Positions 54,468-64,000 of a stretch of 64,000 nt of DNA are shown here, in pieces. The translations under genes were made by a program, and so were the position numbers. The first letter of the stretch is position 1, and each line of letters opens with the position of its first letter. Under the pieces are notes generated by a model, which was given only the letters and a program-made list of their open reading frames with translations, did no database searches and was not told the origin of the DNA. Source of the DNA: Formivibrio citricus (GTDB taxonomy: Bacteria; Pseudomonadota; Gammaproteobacteria; Burkholderiales; Chitinibacteraceae); the NCBI RefSeq assembly GCF_900115065.1, contig NZ_FOVE01000003.1, positions 124,001-188,000 on the forward strand, read 5' to 3'.

Positions 54468-56344
54468 ACCAGGCCGTCATCCACTTTCATCCGAGCGGCC
54501 CGCTCATGGCGCTGGTCGGCAACCCCAACTGCGGCAAGACCGCGCTGTTCAACCGCCTGACCGGCAGCCGGCAGAAGGTCGCGAACTATGCCGGCGTTAC
54601 GGTCGAACGCAAGGAAGGCCGTTTCACCACGCCGGCCGGCAAGACCATCCGCGTACTCGACCTGCCGGGCGCCTACAGCCTTTACCCGCGCTCGCCGGAC
54701 GAGCGCGTGACCTGCGACGTGCTGTTCGGTCGCGCGCAAGGTGAAAAGCGGCCGGACCTCGTGGTCTGCGTGGTCGATGCCACCAACCTGCGCCGCAACC
54801 TGCGCTTGGCGCTGGCCGTGAAACGTCTGGGCCTGCCGTGCGTGGTCGCGCTCAACATGACCGACCTCGCGGAAAAGCGCGGCCTGCGCATTTCGCCCGC
54901 AGCGCTGGCGGCCGAGCTCGGCATGCCGGTGGTCAGCACCGTGGCGATCAAGCGCGACGGCATCGAACCCCTGCTGGCGCTGTTCGACGACCAGAACGTC
55001 TGGCGCAACGCCGCGCCGGCCAGCCACGGCAGCAATGAGCACTCCGAGCAGGCCGACCACATTGTGGTCAGGCAAATCCTGCAACGGCTGAATCTCGACG
55101 AGATCGTCCCGCACACCACGAGCGACCGCATCGACCGCTTCGTGCTGCATCCGGTCGTCGGCCCGCTGTTGCTGGCTGCCGTACTGTTTCTGGTATTCCA
55201 GGCCGTGTTTGCCTGGGCCGAAGCACCCAAGGCACTGATCCAGGCGACAACGGGCGGGGTCAGCGCCCTGGCGGGCGACCTGCTGCCCGAGGGCTGGATC
55301 AAGAGCCTCGTCGTCGACGGCATCATCGCCGGTGCGGGCGGGGTGCTGGTATTCCTGCCGCAGATCATCATCCTGTACTTCTTCATTCTGGTACTGGAGG
55401 AATCCGGCTATCTGCCGCGCGCGGCCTTCCTGCTCGACCGGCTCATGGGCGGCGTAGGCTTGAGCGGGCGCTCGTTCATCCCGCTGCTGTCGAGCTTTGC
55501 CTGTGCGATTCCCGGCATCATGGCCGCCCGCACCATCGCCAACCCGCGCGACCGGCTGGTGACAATCATGATCGCACCGCTGATGACCTGCTCCGCGCGC
55601 CTGCCGGTGTATGCGCTGCTGATCGGCGCCTTCATTCCGCAACAGGAAATCTGGGGCATGTTCGAGTTGCAGGGGCTGGTACTGCTCGGCCTGTACGTCG
55701 CCGGCATTGTCGGCGCGATGCTTGTGGCCTGGACGCTCAAGCGCTTTACCAGTGCCGGCCGCCAGGTGCGCCCGCTGATGATGGAGTTGCCGAGCTACCA
55801 TCTGCCGACCGTGCGCAACATCGCCATCGGCCTGTGGCAACGCGGCACGATCTTCCTGAAGCGCGTCGGCGGCGTGATCCTGCTGCTGAGCATTCTCATC
55901 TGGTTCCTGGCGAGCTTCCCCGGCGCACCGGAAGGCGCCACCGGCGCGGCCATCGAATACAGCTTCGCCGGCATGATCGGCCACGCGCTGGCCACGGTTT
56001 TCGAGCCAATCGGTTTCAACTGGCAGATCTGTATCGCGCTGATCCCCGGACTGGCAGCGCGCGAAGTCGCGGTCAGTGCCCTCGGTACGGTCTACGCGCT
56101 TACCGCGACCGGCGGAGAAACGGCCCAGGCCCTGGCCCCGCTGATCGCCGAAAGCTGGAGCCTCGCCACGGCGTTCTCCCTGCTGGCCTGGTACATCTTC
56201 GCCCCGCAATGCCTCGCCACACTGGCGGCGGTCAAACGCGAAACCGGCGGCTGGAAAATGCCGCTGGTCATGGCTGGCTATTTGTTCGGACTGGCTTATC
56301 TGGCGTCGTTCGTGACCTACCGGGTGGTGCTGGGAATGGGTTAG
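54464..56344 (+). CDS. feoB: Ferrous iron transporter FeoB
   Basis: Inner-membrane Fe(II) importer, 626 aa. The N-terminal G domain has GNPNCGKT (19-26), DLPG (66-69) and NMTD (131-134). Two Gate domains with VFLPQIIILYFFILVLEESG and LLSSFACAIPGIMAARTI follow, plus IPGLAAREVAVSALGTVYAL. It is shorter than E. coli FeoB (773 aa), so the C-terminal part is compact; no separate FeoC is present. Its stop sits at the first base of a repeat. Confidence 0.97.
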   Translation: MNQAVIHFHPSGPLMALVGNPNCGKTALFNRLTGSRQKVANYAGVTVERKEGRFTTPAGKTIRVLDLPGAYSLYPRSPDERVTCDVLFGRAQGEKRPDLVVCVVDATNLRRNLRLALAVKRLGLPCVVALNMTDLAEKRGLRISPAALAAELGMPVVSTVAIKRDGIEPLLALFDDQNVWRNAAPASHGSNEHSEQADHIVVRQILQRLNLDEIVPHTTSDRIDRFVLHPVVGPLLLAAVLFLVFQAVFAWAEAPKALIQATTGGVSALAGDLLPEGWIKSLVVDGIIAGAGGVLVFLPQIIILYFFILVLEESGYLPRAAFLLDRLMGGVGLSGRSFIPLLSSFACAIPGIMAARTIANPRDRLVTIMIAPLMTCSARLPVYALLIGAFIPQQEIWGMFELQGLVLLGLYVAGIVGAMLVAWTLKRFTSAGRQVRPLMMELPSYHLPTVRNIAIGLWQRGTIFLKRVGGVILLLSILIWFLASFPGAPEGATGAAIEYSFAGMIGHALATVFEPIGFNWQICIALIPGLAAREVAVSALGTVYALTATGGETAQALAPLIAESWSLATAFSLLAWYIFAPQCLATLAAVKRETGGWKMPLVMAGYLFGLAYLASFVTYRVVLGMG

Positions 56345-56413
56345 TAGTCAATCACACAGATTCTGCCATGTTCGTCACGCCCTGCATCCACGCGAACCTG
56401 CGTAACTGACTAC
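56344..56413. repeat. AGTCAGTCAC repeat, short copy (70 bp)
   Basis: GTAGTCAATCACACAGATTC to CTGCGTAACTGACTAC, with inverted ends. It begins at the last base of the feoB stop codon and matches the two ends of the 161-base copy. Confidence 0.82.
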
Positions 56414-56443
56414 CAGGACAGAATCTGGCGGAGTCCTTTCACG

Positions 56444-56476
56444 ACAAGCCCCGGTTCGATGCCGGGGCTTGTTGTT
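56444..56476 (+). terminator. feoAB terminator
   Basis: A perfect 11-base stem (ACAAGCCCCGG / CCGGGGCTTGT) with a seven-base loop, followed by TGTTTC. It is 100 bases after the feoB stop. The 165 bases from here to fbp show nothing else. Confidence 0.8.
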
Positions 56477-56640
56477 TCAGGCTCATTGTGCAGGGAAGAA
56501 GTCATGAAATGGACACTTTCACAAACAGCGGCCATTCATCTTCCTCTCCAATCAGGACATGACCTTTTTGCGCCTCGGGTTTATCATTGCGCCGCATTGC
56601 AGGCATCCCCGCCTGCGACCCAATTCATCCGGAGGACACC

Positions 56641-57654
56641 ATGCGCCGCATCTCACTGAGCCGCTATCTGATCGAAGAACAACGCGAACGGGGCAAGATC
56701 AATGCCGATCTGCGCTTGCTGATCGAAGTCGTGGCCCGCGCCTGCAAGGGCATCGCCATTGCCATCGGCAAGGGTGCGATTGCAGAAAACGGCGGCGTAT
56801 TGGGCGAAGCCGGCAGCGACAACGTGCAGGGCGAAGCGCAGAAAAAGCTGGACGTGCTCTCGAACGAGATCCTGCTCGAGGCCAACGAATGGGGCGGCCA
56901 TCTGGCCGGCATGGCGTCCGAGGAAATGGAACTGCCGCATGCGATTCCCAACCGCTATCCGCAGGGCGAATACCTGCTGCTGTTCGATCCGCTCGATGGC
57001 TCGTCGAACATCGACATCAACGCGCCGGTCGGCACCATTTTCTCGGTACTGCGCTGTCCGGAAGGCGCCGATCCGAGCCAGAATGAGGCTTTCATGCAAC
57101 CCGGTACCGAGCAGGTAGCGGCCGGCTATACCGTCTACGGCCCGACCACGCAGCTCATCCTGACCGTGGGCGACGGCGTAGCCAGCTTCACGCTCGACCG
57201 TGAATGCGGCTCTTTCATCCTGACCCAGGAAAACTTGCAGATTCCGGCCGACACCAAGGAATTCGCGATCAACATGTCGAACATGCGCCACTGGGAAGCG
57301 CCGATAAAGCACTATATCGACGACCTGCTGAGCGGATCGACCGGCCCGCGGGGCAAGGATTTCAACATGCGCTGGGTTGCTGCCATGGTAGCCGACGTGC
57401 ATCGCATCATGACGCGTGGCGGTATCTTCCTCTATCCGATTGATGCCAAGACCCAGTCCAAGGGCGGCAAGCTGCGCTTGATGTACGAAGCCAACCCGAT
57501 GGCGTTCATCGTTGAGCAGGCCGGCGGTGCAGCCACCACCGGCACGCAGCGCATCATGGAAATCCAGCCCACTGGCGTGCACCAGCGCGTACCGGTCGTT
57601 CTGGGGTCGCGCAACGAAGTGGCCGTGGTTGCGAGCTATTACGGGAAGAGCTGA
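56641..57654 (+). CDS. fbp: Fructose-1,6-bisphosphatase, class I
   Basis: Gluconeogenic and Calvin-cycle phosphatase, 337 aa. Start ATG 56641 has GGAGG six bases upstream. The metal-site motif [12 protein letters not shown] is at about 116-127, with GGIFLYPID and [20 protein letters not shown] typical of class I. It could serve gluconeogenesis or CO2 fixation; no Calvin-cycle gene is next to it. Confidence 0.97.
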   Translation: MRRISLSRYLIEEQRERGKINADLRLLIEVVARACKGIAIAIGKGAIAENGGVLGEAGSDNVQGEAQKKLDVLSNEILLEANEWGGHLAGMASEEMELPHAIPNRYPQGEYLLLFDPLDGSSNIDINAPVGTIFSVLRCPEGADPSQNEAFMQPGTEQVAAGYTVYGPTTQLILTVGDGVASFTLDRECGSFILTQENLQIPADTKEFAINMSNMRHWEAPIKHYIDDLLSGSTGPRGKDFNMRWVAAMVADVHRIMTRGGIFLYPIDAKTQSKGGKLRLMYEANPMAFIVEQAGGAATTGTQRIMEIQPTGVHQRVPVVLGSRNEVAVVASYYGKS

Positions 57655-57746
57655 TCTGTTGTTTGGCGGGGCCATTCCGCGTGCGCACGGCGCACCCTAC
57701 AACTCGTTGTTTTTATATAAATCTCGCACACACGGCGCGCACTGAA

Positions 57747-57784
57747 CTCCCTCTCCCTCGCGGGGAGAGGGTTGGGGTGAGGGT
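57747..57784. repeat. Short palindromic CCCTCTCCC repeat
   Basis: CCCTCTCCC pairs with GGGGAGAGGG around TCGC, then GTTGGGGTGAGGG. This kind of element is common and multi-copy in proteobacteria. The rest of the 258-base fbp-transporter gap is C-rich and shows no gene; GTGCGCACGGCGCACCCTAC at about 57681-57700 resembles the GCGAAGCG repeat ends. Confidence 0.6.
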
Positions 57785-57913
57785 AGCAGAGATCAAGCAC
57801 ACGGATTTACCCCCACCCACCCCTCCCCCGACCGGGTTTTCCCGAATGGACGCCCGGCAGCGCAAAAGGGATAGTCCGCCTTCCCAATATGCAAGCTGTA
57901 AACTGGAGAAGGC

Positions 57914-59272
57914 ATGACGCAATCCACGCGTGACGGGTTCACTTCGACCTTTGGCGTTCTGGTCGCCACCCTGGGCTCGGCGGTCGGACTGGGCAACATC
58001 TGGAAGTTCCCCTATCTCACCGGCGCCAACGGCGGCGCGGGTTTCCTGCTGGTCTACCTGCTCGCCACACTCATGGTCGGCCTGCCGCTGATGATGGTCG
58101 AAACCATGCTCGGCCGCGCCGCGCGCGCCAATGCCGTCACCACGTTCGAACGCGTCGCACCGCCCAGCCAGAGCGCCTGGAAAGTCATCGGCTGGATGGG
58201 GTTTGCTGCCGCATTGCTGATCATGTCCTTCTATTCCGGCGTGGCAGGCTGGGTGTACGCCTACATTTTCAAGGCCCTGTCCGGCGAGATCGCCACCATC
58301 GACCCGAAAATCGCCGGTGCGGCTTTCGGCAAGCTGGTTTCCAACCCGGTGGCATCGCTGCTGTGGCAATGGCTGGTACTGGGCATCACCGGCGGCATCA
58401 TCATGCTCGGCGTATCGAAGGGCATCGAAGCCGTCACACGTCGGTTGATGCCGCTGCTGTTCGTCCTGCTGCTGATCCTGTGCGTGCGCAGCCTGACGCT
58501 GCCCGGCGCAATGGAGGGGCTCAAGTTCCTGTTCACGCCGGATTTTTCCAAGATCACTTCCGAAGTTGTGCTCACCGCGCTGGGGCTGGCTTTCTTCAAG
58601 CTCTCGATCGGCATGGGCTGCATGCTGACCTATGGCAGCTATTTCCGCGGTGACCAGAACATCCCGCTGACCACGACGCGCGTGATGCTCGCCGACCTGT
58701 CCGTCTCGCTGCTCGCCGGCATCGCAATCTTCCCGGCAGTGTTTGCTTTCGGTTTTGCGCCCGCAGCCGGCCCGTCGCTCGTCTTCATGACGATCCCGGC
58801 CGTCTTCACCAGCATGCCCGGCGGCACGCTCTTCATGACGCTGTTCTTCATCCTCACGGCGGTGGCCAGCGTCGGTGCAATCCTTTCGCTGCTCGAAGTG
58901 CCGGTCGCCATCCTGACCGAGCGCTACAAGCTGACCCGCAAGCATGCCGCGCTCTACACCATTGCGGCGATTCTGCTCCTGGGTATTCCGGCCTCGCTTT
59001 CGAACAGCCTCATGGCCGATATCAAACTCTTCGGCATGACGGCCTTCGATCTCTTCGACTTCCTCAGCTCAAACGTGCTGCTGCCGCTGGGGGGCATCCT
59101 GATCTGCCTGTTCGTGGGCTGGGTCTACGGTCTTCCGGAAGTGGAAAAACAGCTCGGCAATCATGGCGAACTGCAGAATTCGCCGCTGGTAAAGGCGGTG
59201 TTTTTCCTGGTGCGTTTCGTTGCCCCTTTGTCGATTGCCGTGGTGCTGCTGCACGGTCTCAAGGTCTTTTGA
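57914..59272 (+). CDS. Sodium-dependent transporter, NSS (SNF) family
   Basis: A 452-aa inner-membrane symporter with about 11 hydrophobic segments. The family start FTSTFGVLVATLGSAVGLGN, then IWKFPYLTGANGGAGFLL, forms TM1 with its sodium site. Bacterial relatives (MhsT, LeuT, TnaT types) take up amino acids such as Trp or other hydrophobic ones. Its substrate cannot be read from the sequence. It is monocistronic. Confidence 0.92.
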   Translation: MTQSTRDGFTSTFGVLVATLGSAVGLGNIWKFPYLTGANGGAGFLLVYLLATLMVGLPLMMVETMLGRAARANAVTTFERVAPPSQSAWKVIGWMGFAAALLIMSFYSGVAGWVYAYIFKALSGEIATIDPKIAGAAFGKLVSNPVASLLWQWLVLGITGGIIMLGVSKGIEAVTRRLMPLLFVLLLILCVRSLTLPGAMEGLKFLFTPDFSKITSEVVLTALGLAFFKLSIGMGCMLTYGSYFRGDQNIPLTTTRVMLADLSVSLLAGIAIFPAVFAFGFAPAAGPSLVFMTIPAVFTSMPGGTLFMTLFFILTAVASVGAILSLLEVPVAILTERYKLTRKHAALYTIAAILLLGIPASLSNSLMADIKLFGMTAFDLFDFLSSNVLLPLGGILICLFVGWVYGLPEVEKQLGNHGELQNSPLVKAVFFLVRFVAPLSIAVVLLHGLKVF

Positions 59273-59280
59273 TTGATACC

Positions 59281-59310
59281 GCAATTTGGCGGGGCCTCCC
59301 GCCAAATTGC
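59281..59310 (+). terminator. Long hairpin after the NSS transporter
   Basis: A perfect 13-base stem (GCAATTTGGCGGG / CCCGCCAAATTGC) with a four-base loop, beginning eight bases after the stop. There is no T-run, so it may protect the 3' end or act with Rho. Confidence 0.5.
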
Positions 59311-59415
59311 GTAGCGGTGGCGATTTATCGGCAAAAAAATCACAATTCCCAAACAACTTTCCTTACATCTTCTATATTGCAAGTTGTTGATTGTTCAGGG
59401 CATGGAAGGTTTTGA

Positions 59416-60582
59416 ATGGACACGGAACAACTCCGCACCGCCCAATCCCGTCTGATCGATGCCCGGGCAGCGGCAAGAGACATCCATGCGCAGCTAGTGC
59501 CGAAAATCGGCTCAACGGTTCTTTTTTTCTGTTCCAGCCAATACAACCTTGAAGTACTGGGTGATGAAATCAACCGCCTGTTTGCCGGCAATGAGGTCAT
59601 CGGCTGCACCACTGCGGGCGAGATTGGCCCGGCAGGCTATCTCGATAACAGCCTGAGTGCAGTTTGCTTCCCGCAAAACCTGTTCACGGCGGTAACGGGC
59701 CGGCTGGACAATCTGGCCTCGTTTCGTGCCTCGCAAGGTCGCGACCTGGCTTGTGACCTGAAACTGCGCCTGCGTGCCCGCACGCCGGAAACCAGGCTGA
59801 ACGACACATTCGGTTTCCTGCTGATCGATGGGCTGTCCAAACGCGAAGAAACTGTCATCACAACGCTGCATGAAGCGCTGGGCGATATCGCACTGGCCGG
59901 TGGTTCCGCGGGCGATGACCAGCATTTCAAACACACCCATGTGTTCCACGAAGGCAGCTTCCACAACGACAGCGCAGTACTCCTGCTGGCTGCGACTTCG
60001 CTGCCTTTCCGCGCCTTCATAACGCATCACTACCAGCCGGGAAATGAACGCCTGCTCGTCACCGAAGCCGACGTCAGAACACGTACCGTCATCAAACTCA
60101 ACGGCCAGCCGGCTGCACAGGAATACGCGCGACTACTCGGCATCGAGCCTGAAAAGCTCAGCCCCGCCTACTTTGCCGCTTCTCCGGTGGTGACCATTCT
60201 GCGCGGCACCCCCTACGTCCGCTCCATCCAGAAACAGAACCCCGATGGCAGTTTGACCTTCTATTGCGCCATTGAGGAAGGACAAAGCCTGCAAGTCACG
60301 GGCGCTCTGGACCTGGTCGAAAACATGCGCGCGACTTTCCAGAACCTTCACAGCCAACTGGGAGAGCCCATATTGACACTGGCCTGCGACTGCGTTCTGC
60401 GCAAGCTGATTGCCACGCAAAAAGGAATCCGTCGTTTTGTGGAAGACATTCTGAAAGACAACAGCTCGGTCGGTTTCACCACTTACGGGGAGCAATTCAA
60501 AGGCATTCACGCCAACCAGACCTTCACGGGCATTGCCTTTGGCAAGCCGCCTCATCCTCCGGAAACGAGAACCGGGCCATAG
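59416..60582 (+). CDS. FIST-domain sensory protein
   Basis: A 388-aa cytoplasmic protein with FIST N (about 30-215) and FIST C (about 225-365) domains. VIGCTTAGEIGPAGYLDNS, LAGGSAGDDQHF, VFHEGSFHNDSAVLLLA and GFTTYGEQFKGIHANQTFTG are typical. FIST proteins sense small molecules, and NosP-type members bind haem and nitric oxide. There is no adjacent kinase here, so the ligand and partner are unknown. GGAAGG precedes the ATG. Confidence 0.88.
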   Translation: MDTEQLRTAQSRLIDARAAARDIHAQLVPKIGSTVLFFCSSQYNLEVLGDEINRLFAGNEVIGCTTAGEIGPAGYLDNSLSAVCFPQNLFTAVTGRLDNLASFRASQGRDLACDLKLRLRARTPETRLNDTFGFLLIDGLSKREETVITTLHEALGDIALAGGSAGDDQHFKHTHVFHEGSFHNDSAVLLLAATSLPFRAFITHHYQPGNERLLVTEADVRTRTVIKLNGQPAAQEYARLLGIEPEKLSPAYFAASPVVTILRGTPYVRSIQKQNPDGSLTFYCAIEEGQSLQVTGALDLVENMRATFQNLHSQLGEPILTLACDCVLRKLIATQKGIRRFVEDILKDNSSVGFTTYGEQFKGIHANQTFTGIAFGKPPHPPETRTGP

Positions 60583-60590
60583 GCCGCAAA

Positions 60591-60622
60591 AAAACCGCCA
60601 GCGAAATCGCTGGCGGTTTTTT
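60591..60622. terminator. Bidirectional terminator between the FIST and BI-1 genes
   Basis: Stem CCGCCAGCGA / TCGCTGGCGG with a two-base AA spacer, flanked by A and T runs. It serves the convergent genes on both sides. Confidence 0.9.
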
Positions 60623-60640
60623 GTTGATGCGGGGACCGGA

Positions 60641-61321
60641 TCAGTCGCGGCGATTGCCGGACAGCAGCATCAGCAGGTTCAGCAGGCTGACGAACACGTT
60701 GTACACGTCCAGATACAGTTGCAGCGTAGCTGTAACGTAATTGGTTTCGCCACCGTTCACGATCTGGCTCACGTCGTACAGGATGTAGAGCGAGAAGACC
60801 AGCAGCGCGACGCAGGAAATCGCCAGATGCAGCGCCGGCATGGCAAAGAACATGTTGGCGATTGCGGCCAGCAGCACGATGATCGCGCCGACGAACAGGA
60901 AATTGCCAAGGAAGCCGAAATCCTTCTTCGTGACCGTGGCCACCGTGGCCAGCGTGAAGAAGATCGCCGCCGTACCAATGGCCGCCGTACCGATCAGGGA
61001 TGCGCCGTTGGAAAAACGCAACGCAACCTGCAGAATCTGCGACAGCCACAGCCCCATGAAACCGGTCCAGCCAAGCAAGATAAATACGCCTGCGGAACTG
61101 TTCTTGGTCTTTTCAATCGCAAAGAAGCAGCCGAAGCTCACGCCGAGAAACAGCAGCAGCCCCATCCACGGCGACATCGCAAAGCGCATGGATACGCCAA
61201 GAAGTGCGCCGGCAGCGGTCGGCAGCATGGTCAGCGCCAGCAGGAAATAGGTGTTGCGCAACACCCGGTTGCGTTCCGCGGCCAGCGTGGCAGAGCCGTA
61301 AGTCGCGGTCTGGAATTCCAT
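60641..61321 (-). CDS. yccA: Bax inhibitor-1 family membrane protein (YccA type)
   Basis: A 226-aa protein with seven hydrophobic segments. It starts MEFQTATYGSATLAAERNRVLRNTY without a signal peptide. The last part, YILYDVSQIVNGGETNYV then ATLQLYLDVYNVF, is the conserved BI-1 block with the Asp pair that forms the pH-sensing calcium-leak site in relatives. YccA modulates FtsH in E. coli. GGAG precedes the ATG. Confidence 0.93.
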   Translation of the reverse strand: MEFQTATYGSATLAAERNRVLRNTYFLLALTMLPTAAGALLGVSMRFAMSPWMGLLLFLGVSFGCFFAIEKTKNSSAGVFILLGWTGFMGLWLSQILQVALRFSNGASLIGTAAIGTAAIFFTLATVATVTKKDFGFLGNFLFVGAIIVLLAAIANMFFAMPALHLAISCVALLVFSLYILYDVSQIVNGGETNYVTATLQLYLDVYNVFVSLLNLLMLLSGNRRD

Positions 61322-61425
61322 GGGTATTCTCCTTGAGAAAGAGTATCGGACAACCCGACACTGTCTAAGATGCCTGCACGCGGGAAAAGTTTCAAGTGCG
61401 GGTTAACGCGAAACAACATCAATTT

Positions 61426-61502
61426 CGTCATGCCAGCGAAAGCCGGCATCCAGTTCCTCCTTGCAAACCAAGCTCTGGATACCGGCCTTTGCCGGTATGA
61501 CG
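61426..61502. repeat. 77-bp inverted repeat element, copy 3
   Basis: CGTCATGCCAGCGAAAGCCG to GGCCTTTGCCGGTATGACG, with CCAG and CTGG inside. Same 77-base size as the copies at 36474 and 50017. It ends two bases from the nudF stop. Confidence 0.87.
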
Positions 61503-61504
61503 GG

Positions 61505-62044
61505 TTAACGATTCAGCAACCAAAAGACGCCAGTGATGGTCTTCGCATCGGTCATGCTGCCGTCCAGGATACCGGCTTTCAGTTGGTCAAGACTCATCGG
61601 CACGATTTCAACGAACTCTTCTTCATCCAGATTAGTCGCGCCAGCAGTCAGGCCTCTGGCGCGGTAGATGTGGATGATTTCGTCGGAGTAGCTGACCAGA
61701 GGGTGGAACGCGCCGAGGTATTCCCATTCGCTCGCGCTGTAGCCGGTTTCCTCCTGCAATTCGCGCTGCGCGCAGGCGAGCGTATCTTCGCCCGGATCGA
61801 TCTTGCCGGCCGGGAATTCGACTACCACCTGTTTCAGCGGATAGCGGTACTGGCGTTCCATCAGGAGGCGCCCGTCGTCCAGCACCGGCAGGATCATGAC
61901 CGCGCCGGGGTGCACCACGTATTCGCGGTCGACCTGGCCGCCATCGGGCAGGCGCACGCGGTCGCAGTTGATGTGCAGCAGGTTGCCGTCGAATACGCGG
62001 CGGGAATCGAGGGTTTCTTCGATCAGGTGGCTATCGTTGCTCAT
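61505..62044 (-). CDS. nudF: ADP-ribose/ADP-sugar pyrophosphatase, Nudix
   Basis: A 179-aa hydrolase. The Nudix box GKIDPGEDTLACAQRELQEETGY follows the ADPR-type VVEFPAGKI, and a distal acidic loop is in EEEFVEI. It starts at ATG 62044, five bases after the glgP stop; GTG 62053 also overlaps that stop. Coupling with glycogen phosphorylase suits a role in ADP-sugar turnover, but this is inference. Confidence 0.9.
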   Translation of the reverse strand: MSNDSHLIEETLDSRRVFDGNLLHINCDRVRLPDGGQVDREYVVHPGAVMILPVLDDGRLLMERQYRYPLKQVVVEFPAGKIDPGEDTLACAQRELQEETGYSASEWEYLGAFHPLVSYSDEIIHIYRARGLTAGATNLDEEEFVEIVPMSLDQLKAGILDGSMTDAKTITGVFWLLNR

Positions 62045-62049
62045 GAAAA

Positions 62050-64000
<1,951 letters not shown>

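Noticed and set aside
54062-56209. Long minus-strand frame opposite feoB (over 700 codons)
   Set aside because: It mirrors feoB codon use, is Arg/Gln-rich and resembles no family.

Overview
This looks like one contiguous piece of a moderately GC-rich betaproteobacterial chromosome. The evidence is the gene order era-rnc-DUF4845-lepB-lepA-mucD-rseC-rseB-rseA-rpoE-nadB, class-typical gene sets (bamE/fur/dapB, aat-ate, ubiG-gph-ssrA), a tmRNA tag reading ANDETYALAA and a short 4.5S-type SRP RNA. A Nitrosomonadales-type iron, sulfur or metal-site organism would fit the arsenic and iron content, but genus cannot be assigned from the sequence alone.

Layout. 1-9.7 kb (minus strand): translation, secretion and envelope-stress genes, with a tandem duplication of signal peptidase I. 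9.7-13.1 kb: nadB coupled to a haem/cobalamin-type ABC permease and ATPase. 13.3-27.4 kb: housekeeping genes (dapB, bamE, fur, aat, ate, xthA, a Nudix-ThiE fusion, a parvulin, yciB, SRP RNA, prfB without its frameshift, lysS, slyD, ubiG, gph, tmRNA). 27.5-30.2 kb: a selenium module (yedF-like, selD, selU/mnmH). 30.2-31.3 kb: a lipocalin and a universal stress protein.

31.3-41.9 kb is an accessory arsenic region. It holds an orphan ATP-grasp-like gene, arsM, a CxxC thioredoxin-like protein, an AT-rich gene of unknown function, two DUF318/ArsP permeases, a DGC-domain protein, two arsR genes, arsC and an ACR3 pump. Three inverted repeats of the same 9-N6-9 design sit at the arsR and permease starts. 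Two inverted ~313-bp IS4-like non-autonomous elements, each with its own 12-13-bp target duplication, bracket the ACR3-arsC-arsR part.

41.9-51.5 kb: lrgAB, murI, a c-di-GMP HD-GYP protein translationally coupled to a hybrid histidine kinase, queG/tsaE with overlapping divergent starts, amiC and an Hsp70-like protein. 51.5-56.5 kb is an iron-responsive region: a perfect 9-5-9 Fur box precedes a 72-aa protein and a DUF2325 coiled-coil protein of unknown role, followed by a broken EAL gene, two more Fur-like sites and feoAB. 56.6-64 kb: fbp, an NSS-type transporter, a FIST sensor protein, a BI-1 family protein, an ADP-sugar Nudix hydrolase and a truncated glgP. Several short interspersed repeat families, including three 77-bp copies of one, are scattered through the intergenic spaces. 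No tRNA, rRNA, CRISPR array, phage or intact transposase gene was found.
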